Assembly: GCA_016872875.1 (NCBI GenBank)
Contig: VGYW01000536.1
Location: 1 to 5,201 of the forward strand
Direction: 5' to 3'
DNA length: 5,201 nucleotides
DNA from: Planctomycetota bacterium
GTDB taxonomy: Bacteria > Planctomycetota > PUPC01 > DSUN01
In this document: positions 1 through 5,201 of the stretch, in pieces
Numbering within the stretch: the stretch's first letter is position 1
How the letters are laid out: the number at the start of each line of letters is the position of its first letter
Translations under genes and position numbers: made by a program
Notes under the pieces: generated by a model
The model's database searches: none
Told to the model about the DNA's origin: nothing
The model's input: the letters and a program-made list of their open reading frames with translations, nothing else

Positions 1-259
1 GCGTCGGCGGGCTACAAGGCCCCGAGATGTGGGCAAAGATCAGGGCGAAGCCCTGGGAAGGGAGCGATAGGTAGGTCAGCCCTGAAGGGGCGTACTATGC
101 GCTTCCGGACGCCACATCCTGCCTAGGGCGGGTAGTACGCCCCTACAGGGCTGAATTGGGCAGTCGCCTTTCCCAGGGCTTCGCCCTGGGCTGCTATAGT
201 ACGCTCCGTTCGGAGCTTCGGCGCCGAAGAACCTTACCAGAATTGGGAGCCATACTCGT
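1..259. repeat. Left arm of long inverted repeat, carrying an insert
   Basis: Positions 1-40 and 174-259 together are the reverse complement of the 126-nt block at 4995-5120. The first 40 nt match perfectly, the 15-nt hairpin at 174-188 is perfect, 189-232 match at 42 of 44 and 233-259 at 23 of 27. The arm therefore matches at 120 of 126 once the extra 133 bp at 41-173 are set aside. It contains small palindromes: the hairpin cagggcttcgccctg, the gctccg-tt-cggagc stem at about 204-217, and the 14-nt palindrome cttcggcgccgaag straight after it. I see no gene in 1-389. The arm starts at the first base of the window, so it may extend further left. Most likely it is one copy of a dispersed intergenic repeat family. 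Confidence 0.85.
41..188. repeat. Nested palindromic insert within the left repeat arm
   Basis: This block has inverted ends: 41-62 pairs with 167-188 at 21 of 22 positions, each end being built around the 15-nt hairpin cagggcgaagccctg. Inside it a second inverted pair, 77-97 against 133-153, matches at 20 of 21. The right arm of the long inverted repeat (4995-5120) has only one copy of the 15-nt hairpin here, so 133 bp are extra on the left. Size and structure resemble a REP/BIME-like or very small MITE-like element. No coding capacity is seen. A clear target-site duplication cannot be defined, because the ends are themselves palindromic. Confidence 0.75.
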
Positions 260-307
260 AGGCGCGCTCGTGACAGACTATGGCTGCCGCACCCGCCTTG
301 GCAGCGC

Positions 308-336
308 TTGACGACCAACTGTGGGCGGCGTATAAT
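308..336 (+). promoter_or_regulatory. Sigma-70-type promoter of the ParB-like/phosphatase operon
   Basis: A -35 box TTGACG (308-313, 5/6 to consensus) and a perfect -10 box TATAAT (331-336) are separated by exactly 17 nt. Transcription would start near 343, giving a leader of about 47 nt before the ATG at 390. It lies just right of the long repeat arm and points at the first gene of the operon. Confidence 0.8.
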
Positions 337-373
337 CCCCGGAGTTCGCAGGGGCGGCTGCTTGGGGGCCATT

Positions 374-382
374 GAGGTGAGG
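374..382 (+). promoter_or_regulatory. Ribosome binding site of the ParB-like gene
   Basis: The purine-rich GAGGTGAGG ends 7 nt before the ATG at 390. It fixes that start and argues against later in-frame starts. Confidence 0.7.
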
Positions 383-389
383 TGTCCGC

Positions 390-662
390 ATGGAACGCCA
401 GGGACGCGGGCCTGCTTTGCGGCCATTGCACAGCCAGGAGCTTTTGAGCCAAGCGAAGCTTGACAAGTTCGGCGCCTTGGAGACGCGCGTGCTCGTTGAA
501 TCGCTGCGCCCCGGACAGCCCGGTTCTCTCAAGACGAGGCCGGACGGCACAATGCTCGATGGACATCACCGGGTTGCCGTGCTCCGGGAGCGCGGGTTCG
601 CTGTTGACGGGCTGCCGCGCGAGGTGGTGAGGAAGGCATCGGATGAAATGGACCGCACATGA
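390..662 (+). CDS. Small ParB/sulfiredoxin-like protein, first gene of a phosphatase operon
   Basis: This encodes a 90-aa protein. The core, about residues 45-75, has the pattern GSLKTRPDGT-x-LDGHHR-x-x-VLRERG. Its DGHHR motif (57-61) followed by a helix resembles the nucleotide-binding box of the ParB N-terminal/sulfiredoxin fold. The fold includes DNA-partitioning CTPases, sulfiredoxin and free-serine kinases, so the fold alone does not fix a function. It lacks the helix-turn-helix and C-terminal domains of true ParB, so chromosome partitioning is unlikely. The start is supported by the Shine-Dalgarno site at 374-382 and the strong promoter at 308-336. Its TGA overlaps the phosphatase ATG (shared ATGA at 659-662), so the two are translationally coupled and probably act together. 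From memory, similar small proteins occur beside this kind of phosphatase elsewhere; this was not checked. The first 15 residues look unconserved. The gene call is firm, the fold likely and the function unknown. Confidence 0.82.
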   Translation: MERQGRGPALRPLHSQELLSQAKLDKFGALETRVLVESLRPGQPGSLKTRPDGTMLDGHHRVAVLRERGFAVDGLPREVVRKASDEMDRT

Positions 663-1148
663 GGCCAGAGATATGCTGGATCGATGGAGTCGGGCGAGGC
701 AGGCTGGGGATCGCCGCGCGGCCTCGGGGAGGGGACTGGTTGGAAGATGAGGCGGAGGCTTGGCGGGCGGCGGGGGTGGACTGCGTGGTTTCGGCGCTGA
801 CGTCAGCGGAGGAGGTGGAGCTTGGGCTTCAGGGTGAGAGAGAAGCGTGCCGACGGCGCGGGATGGGGTTCGTGCCGTGCCCAATCCCTGACAGAGGGGT
901 GCCAGAGAGCGCGGCGTCGCTGCGGCAGGTTCTGGCGCGTGTGATTGAGGAGCTGAGAGATGACAAGACCGTGCTCGTTCACTGTCGGCAGGGGATCGGG
1001 CGGGCTTCGATGATCGCGGCGTGCGCGCTGGCCGCCAGGGGCGAAGACGTGGAGAGCGCTTTCGAGCGGATAGGGCGCGCGAGGGGCCGGCCGGTGCCCG
1101 AGACGGATGAGCAGAGGGAGTGGGTAAGGCGGTTCGTTCAGGGGCAGG

Positions 1149-1869
<721 letters not shown>

Positions 1870-1918
1870 TCAGCGCCAACCGCAGTATACCACTCCACGT
1901 GGGGCGTGGCAAGCGGAA

Positions 1919-1944
1919 TGGTCCCGCCCCGGAGCGGCGGACCA
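1919..1944 (-). terminator. Stem-loop just after the esterase stop codon
   Basis: On the - strand, 12 nt beyond the esterase TGA, tggtccgcc pairs with ggcgg-g-acca (9 pairs with one bulged G, 7-nt loop). Position and GC-rich stem fit a transcript end. There is no T-tract after it, so it is not a standard intrinsic terminator and may only protect the mRNA 3' end. Confidence 0.35.
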
Positions 1945-1956
1945 CTCTCGCGGGCT

Positions 1957-3558
1957 TCAGAAGTCGGCGGGGGCGCGGCGGGCGGCGGGGCCTGCGGACT
2001 GGAGGGCGTCGAAGAGGTCGCAGGCCTGGCGGTGGAGGGCGGTGCGGACGCGGAGCTCGTCGCCGAACTCGAGGCACTGGTCGGCCTCTTTGGTGTAGGG
2101 GGGCCAGGGGGGGAGGGCGTCGCCGTTGGGGTCGCCGGTGCGGGCGAAGCGGGTCCAGGCCTTGCGCATGGCGGCGGAGAGGCGGAGGTCGGGGTCGTCG
2201 AAGCCGGGGCGGCCTTCGATGGTGCCGAAGACGTAGCCGACCTCGAGGGCGTGGAATGCTCCGAGCTTCTTCAGCCGCTCGCCCGGAGGCACGCGCGTGA
2301 AATGGTAGAGGTAGGCGGGGGCGTTGGCCTTGGCCATCGAGCGGGCGAGGAAGCGTGCGGGTGCGACGAAGGCGGCGACGCCGACGACGCGGCTGAAGGC
2401 GGCCTGGGCGTCCTCGTCCCGCTCGGCGGGGAAGAGGGCGAAGACGCGGTCGGCGTCCTTGCCGAAGCGGCGGGCGAGGAGCCACCTGTAGCCCTGGACT
2501 CTGCGGATGGGCACCTGCTGCATGAAGACGGAGCCCTCGTCGGCGTTCGAGCCTGTCATGAACGGCACGGGGTGCTGCTTGCCGGCGTCGAAGAGGGCGA
2601 CGGGGTCGTCGGGGAGCGCCCAGCCGTCCACGACGGGGCCGAACTTGGTGCCCTTTCCGAAGAGGCCCTGGGCTGGGGAGGCGGCGTCGAGGATTTCCTG
2701 CCAGGTCTTCGCTCGGAGTGCGGCGATGGGGTCCTTGGCGACTGCGCAGCCGAGCTGTTCGGCCAGTTGCTCGCCTAGCTTCTCCATCGGGGGGAGGTTG
2801 TTCCAGTCCTGGCGCAGGTGGCGGTTGTAGCCGTGTGCGCCGCCGCTCTGGGCGATGGCGCGGTGGAAGAGCCCCTTGGCGAGGGGTGAGACCATGAGGC
2901 GGCAGACGCTTGCGGCGCCGGCGGATTCGCCGAAGATGGCCACGCAGGCGGGGTCGCCGCCGAAGGCCGCGATGTTGCGCTGCACCCAGCCGAGAGCGGC
3001 GAGCTGGTCGAGGAGGCCGTAGTTGCCTGAGACCTTCTGCTCCGATTCCTTCGAGAGGAGGGGGTGAGCGAGGTAGCCGAAGGGGCCGAGGCGGTAGTTG
3101 ATGGTGACCAGGACGACGCCCTCGCGGGCGAGGCGCTCGCCGTCGTAGAAGGGGCTTGCCCCCGAGCCGGTGGTGTGGCCGCCGCCGTGAATCCAGACCA
3201 TCACCGGCAACCTGTCCGTCGGCGCCTTCGCGGGGGTCCAGACGTTCAGGTAGAGGCAGTCCTCGCTCAGCTTCCCGGACTCGCGTCCCATCAGCGGCTT
3301 GGGCTGGGGGCACCAGGGGCCGGGCTCGGAGCAGGCGCGGACGCCCTCCCAGGGCTTGACGGGCTGAGGGGGGCGCCAGCGCAAGTCGCCCACGGGCGGC
3401 GCCGCAAAGGGGATGCCTTTGTAGACGTGAACGTCGGCCTTCTCGCCCAGGCTCGCGCCCGACACCAGCCCCGCGTCGAGCTGAGCCTGCGGCGCCGCGA
3501 GCGCCGCCCCGCACGCCGCGAGGAGCATGGCGCACAGGAGGAACCACCTGACGTTCAT
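1957..3558 (-). CDS. Secreted type-B carboxylesterase (COesterase family, alpha/beta hydrolase)
   Basis: This encodes a 533-aa full-length carboxylesterase/cholinesterase-family hydrolase, which cleaves carboxylic esters; the natural substrate is unknown. An N-terminal export signal (MNVRWFLLCAMLLAACGAALAA) has both an AxA-type cleavage site and a lipobox-like LAAC with Cys at 16, so the enzyme may be periplasmic or a lipoprotein. Family marks in order are YKGIPFAAPPVGDLR (46-60), SEDCLYLNVW (98-107), the oxyanion loop HGGG (124-127), FGESAGA (209-215) with nucleophile S212, NADEGS (338-343) with acid E341, and GAFHALEVGYVFG (433-445) with H436. The triad is complete, and HALE replaces the commoner HGAE/HGSE around the histidine. 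The end, AWTRFARTGDPN...WPPYT, is typical. An in-frame ATG at 3573 with GGAG 5 nt upstream would add MREGE. I prefer 3558 because it gives a cleaner signal peptide. It has its own promoter at 3595-3623 and appears monocistronic. Confidence 0.96.
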   Translation of the reverse strand: MNVRWFLLCAMLLAACGAALAAPQAQLDAGLVSGASLGEKADVHVYKGIPFAAPPVGDLRWRPPQPVKPWEGVRACSEPGPWCPQPKPLMGRESGKLSEDCLYLNVWTPAKAPTDRLPVMVWIHGGGHTTGSGASPFYDGERLAREGVVLVTINYRLGPFGYLAHPLLSKESEQKVSGNYGLLDQLAALGWVQRNIAAFGGDPACVAIFGESAGAASVCRLMVSPLAKGLFHRAIAQSGGAHGYNRHLRQDWNNLPPMEKLGEQLAEQLGCAVAKDPIAALRAKTWQEILDAASPAQGLFGKGTKFGPVVDGWALPDDPVALFDAGKQHPVPFMTGSNADEGSVFMQQVPIRRVQGYRWLLARRFGKDADRVFALFPAERDEDAQAAFSRVVGVAAFVAPARFLARSMAKANAPAYLYHFTRVPPGERLKKLGAFHALEVGYVFGTIEGRPGFDDPDLRLSAAMRKAWTRFARTGDPNGDALPPWPPYTKEADQCLEFGDELRVRTALHRQACDLFDALQSAGPAARRAPADF

Positions 3559-3594
3559 CTCGCCTTCCCTCATAGCCACTCCATCCGCCTGACG

Positions 3595-3623
3595 ACTATA
3601 GAGCGAACTTCGCCCCGTGTCAA
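3595..3623 (-). promoter_or_regulatory. Sigma-70-type promoter of the carboxylesterase gene
   Basis: Reading the - strand, a perfect -35 TTGACA (3623-3618), a 17-nt spacer and -10 TATAGT (3600-3595, 5/6) occur. Transcription would begin near 3588, about 30 nt before the ATG at 3558. Confidence 0.82.
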
Positions 3624-3717
3624 TCACGGGAGAGCAACCCTGTTGCCCCGGGCTATGGGCTGATCGCTGCCCACAACTCGAGGGCCGGCGCCGGGACTGA
3701 GCTCTCTTCCTCTTCCA

Positions 3718-3838
3718 CCGCTCCGCTGGGACGCAAAGCGGCATCTCCGATGCCGCACTCCATACTCCTCCTACTTCGTTCAGGGGAGGACTATGGAGTG
3801 CGGTGACGAAGTCACCGCTTTAGCTTCCCGCGGAGCGG
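3718..3838. repeat. Cross-shaped palindromic element in the divergent intergenic region
   Basis: An outer stem joins ccgctccgc (3718-3726) to gcggagcgg (3830-3838) and continues inward to aaagcgg (3735-3741) with ccgcttt (3815-3821). Inside are three arms: gcggcatc-tcc-gatgccgc (3738-3756), an 18-of-19 stem 3753-3771 with 3785-3803, and gcggtgac-gaa-gtcaccgc (3800-3818). Edges of the small hairpins overlap the longer stems, so alternative folds exclude one another. It has no coding potential. It sits between the two divergent promoters, and most of the 391-bp gap between the two genes is explained by it plus those promoters. Confidence 0.8.
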
Positions 3839-3877
3839 GCAGTGTGAAGGGCCCCGGGATGGGGAGCACACCCTGGC

Positions 3878-3906
3878 TTGAAGCGGAACGGGGCGGCGGG
3901 TAGAGT
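3878..3906 (+). promoter_or_regulatory. Candidate promoter of the methyltransferase gene
   Basis: TTGAAG (3878-3883, 4/6) and TAGAGT (3901-3906, 4/6) are separated by exactly 17 nt. Transcription would start near 3913, about 37 nt before the ATG. It is weaker than the other two promoters in the window. Confidence 0.5.
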
Positions 3907-3932
3907 CTAGAGGTGGGGGGCACAGTCCTGAA

Positions 3933-3939
3933 AAGGAGG
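3933..3939 (+). promoter_or_regulatory. Strong ribosome binding site of the methyltransferase gene
   Basis: AAGGAGG lies 10 nt before the ATG at 3950. It is near-perfectly complementary to the 16S rRNA 3' end and fixes this start. Confidence 0.8.
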
Positions 3940-3949
3940 CTCAGAGAGC

Positions 3950-4948
3950 ATGGCAACGAGATGGACAGCAGAGCGGCTCCTCGAGATGGTGCGGGCGTTT
4001 CAGCCGGCGTGCGTGGTGGCGGCTGCGGCGGAGCTGGATGTCTTCAGCGCGCTCCAGCCGCGGCCGGCCACGGCCCAGGCAGTGGCGGCCAGGCTCAAGA
4101 CCGATCGGCGGGGCACGACGATGCTCCTCGACGCGCTCGTCGCGCTGGGCCTGCTGACGAAGCGGGGCGAGCGCTACGGCCTGGCCCCAGGCGTGGCCGA
4201 CGCGCTCACGGAGGGCTCGCCCGCCAACGTGCTGCCGATGGCGCGCCACCTGGGCACGTGCCTGCGGAGGTGGGCGCAACTCGCCCGCGTGGTGAAGACC
4301 GGCCGCCTGGCCCGGCCGATACCCAGCGTGGGCGGCCGCGCCGCGGAACGCGCCGCCTTCATCGGCGCCATGCACGTCATCAACGTTGAGACGGCCCCGA
4401 AGCTCGTCGCGGCCCTCGGCCCGCCCCGCTTCCGCCACCTCCTCGACGTCGGCGGCGGCTCCGGCACCTGGACCATCGCCTTCCTGCGCGGGGCGCCCGG
4501 AGCCACGGCCACGATCTTCGACCTCCCGCCCGTGGCGCCGATGGCCCGCCGACGCATCGCCGCCGAGGGCCTGGCGGGCCGCGTCAGCATCGTGGCCGGC
4601 GACTACACGAAGGACGAGCTTCCCCGCGGCGCCGACCTCGCCTGGGTGAGCGCCATCATCCACCAGGAGCCGCTCGCCGGCATCCGCGCGCTCTTCCGAA
4701 AGGTCTTCGACGCGCTCGCCCCCGGCGGGCGGATACTGGTCCGCGACATCGTGATGGGGCCCTCGCGTACGCGCCCCGTGATGGGCGCGCTCTTCGCGAT
4801 CAACATGCTCGCCGGCACGGATGCCGGCGGCACGTACACCTTCGCAGAACAGGCGGGAGCGCTCGAGGCCGCAGGCTTCGTGCGGCCCCGAGTGGTCCAC
4901 AACGCCGACGACATGAGCGCGGTCGTGGGCGCCGTCAAGCCCAAGTAG
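3950..4948 (+). CDS. SAM-dependent O-methyltransferase family protein (family-2 type)
   Basis: This encodes a 332-aa cytoplasmic protein of the plant-COMT/hydroxyneurosporene/hydroxyindole O-methyltransferase type. Residues 8-87 form the winged-helix dimerisation domain (LLEMVRAFQPACVVAAAAELDVF, then VAARLKTDRRGTTMLLDALVALGLL). The Rossmann core starts with the SAM motif HLLDVGGGSGTW (163-174), then TIFDLPPV (188-195), the acidic GDYTKDELP (217-225), WVSAIIHQEP (232-241) and the post-motif LAPGGRILVRDIVM (256-269). H238 stands where the catalytic base His lies in this family, but Q239 replaces the Asp of the usual HDW/HNW pattern, so substrate or mechanism could differ. Members methylate hydroxyls of small aromatic or polyketide-like molecules; no neighbouring biosynthetic genes indicate the acceptor. 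It is preceded by AAGGAGG and a candidate promoter, with a hairpin repeat 11 nt after the stop. It is transcribed divergently from the esterase and appears to be a single-gene unit. Confidence 0.93.
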   Translation: MATRWTAERLLEMVRAFQPACVVAAAAELDVFSALQPRPATAQAVAARLKTDRRGTTMLLDALVALGLLTKRGERYGLAPGVADALTEGSPANVLPMARHLGTCLRRWAQLARVVKTGRLARPIPSVGGRAAERAAFIGAMHVINVETAPKLVAALGPPRFRHLLDVGGGSGTWTIAFLRGAPGATATIFDLPPVAPMARRRIAAEGLAGRVSIVAGDYTKDELPRGADLAWVSAIIHQEPLAGIRALFRKVFDALAPGGRILVRDIVMGPSRTRPVMGALFAINMLAGTDAGGTYTFAEQAGALEAAGFVRPRVVHNADDMSAVVGAVKPK

Positions 4949-4959
4949 CCCGTGGGAGG

Positions 4960-4983
4960 TTTGTAGTGCGGGCTTCAGCCCGT
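4960..4983 (+). repeat. Short hairpin repeat, copy 3
   Basis: This is the 24-nt unit gtagtgcgggcttcagcccg with its flanking bases, nearly identical to the copies at 1776-1799 and 1739-1762. It folds into a 6-pair stem 11 nt beyond the methyltransferase stop. It could stabilise or end that mRNA, but no T-tract follows. Confidence 0.75.
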
Positions 4984-4994
4984 GCCGCCAGGAG

Positions 4995-5120
4995 ACGAGT
5001 ATGGCCCCCACTTCTGGTGACGTTCCTCGGCGCCGAAGCTCCGAACGGAGCGTACTATATCAGCCCAGGGCGAAGCCCTGATCTTTGCCCACATCTCGGG
5101 GCCTTGTAGCCCGCCGACGC
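4995..5120. repeat. Right arm of long inverted repeat
   Basis: These 126 nt are the reverse complement of 1-40 plus 174-259 at 120 of 126 positions. This copy is uninterrupted: it has a single cagggcgaagccctg hairpin (5066-5080) where the left arm has an extra 133 bp. Adjacent palindromes include the ctcggcgccgaag region at about 5026-5038 and gctccg-aa-cggagc at 5038-5051. It contains no gene. Confidence 0.88.
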
Positions 5121-5137
5121 GGGCGACCCAGCCGTAG

Positions 5138-5201
5138 CCCAGGGCGACCGAAGGGAGCCCTGGGATCGCGCGTCCCCCCCATCCAAGCCCCCGAAGGGGG
5201 C
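5138..5201. repeat. Two GC-rich hairpins at the window end
   Basis: cccagggc (5138-5145) pairs with gccctggg (5157-5164), and gcccccgaagggggc (5187-5201) is a perfect 6-bp stem with a GAA loop cut off by the window edge. No gene is seen in 4949-5201. The stems repeat the same style as the long inverted repeat, so the repeat cluster probably continues to the right. Confidence 0.6.

Noticed and set aside
234..884. - strand open frame of 216 codons over the ParB-like and phosphatase genes
   Set aside because: Proline-rich shadow; it runs antisense to two motif-bearing genes and begins in the repeat.
1906..2778. + strand open frame of 290 codons antisense to the esterase
   Set aside because: Gly/Glu/Ala-rich low-complexity translation with no recognisable motif; antisense shadow.
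3941..5011. - strand open frame of 356 codons antisense to the methyltransferase
   Set aside because: His/Arg/Gly-rich translation without motifs; the opposite strand encodes a well-conserved enzyme with strong RBS. It also starts inside a repeat arm.

Overview
This window is a GC-rich piece of a bacterial genome. Near-consensus sigma-70-type promoters (TTGACG-17-TATAAT, TTGACA-17-TATAGT) and purine-rich Shine-Dalgarno sites mark it as bacterial. The phylum cannot be read from the sequence with confidence. Dense, GC-rich, hairpin-forming intergenic repeats beside single secreted-hydrolase and methyltransferase genes remind me of large-genome environmental lineages such as Planctomycetota, Verrucomicrobiota and relatives, but that is only an impression.

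Layout from left to right. Positions 1-307 hold no gene. They carry the left arm of a long inverted repeat, interrupted by a nested palindromic insert. A strong promoter (308-336) then drives a tightly coupled two-gene operon on the + strand: a 90-aa ParB/sulfiredoxin-like protein (390-662), then a dual-specificity/tyrosine-type phosphatase (659-1210) overlapping it by 4 nt. Convergent to it on the - strand is a BrnT-type toxin (1378-1650) with its small antitoxin partner (1149-1391). The toxin comes first, the two overlap by 14 nt, and the antitoxin's 3' end runs 62 nt into the phosphatase gene. A composite element with 21-bp perfect inverted ends (1704-1854) separates this module from a complete secreted type-B carboxylesterase (1957-3558, - strand), which has an excellent promoter at 3595-3623. 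The divergent intergenic region between the esterase and the last gene holds a second, cross-shaped palindromic element (3718-3838) and a candidate promoter (3878-3906) for a SAM-dependent O-methyltransferase-family protein (3950-4948, + strand). From 4949 to the end there is no gene, only hairpin repeats and the right arm of the long inverted repeat (4995-5120).

The genes do not form one obvious pathway. There are three separate modules: the ParB-like/phosphatase operon, the toxin-antitoxin pair, and two individually promoted enzyme genes. The most unusual feature is the modular palindromic DNA. An inverted repeat of at least 126 bp (120/126 identical after removing a 133-bp insert) brackets all six genes. 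Two further nested-palindrome elements of about 120-150 bp sit in the gaps, and a short hairpin repeat occurs three times with one compensatory base-pair change. The ParB-like/phosphatase pair is the best candidate for a functionally undescribed protein system.
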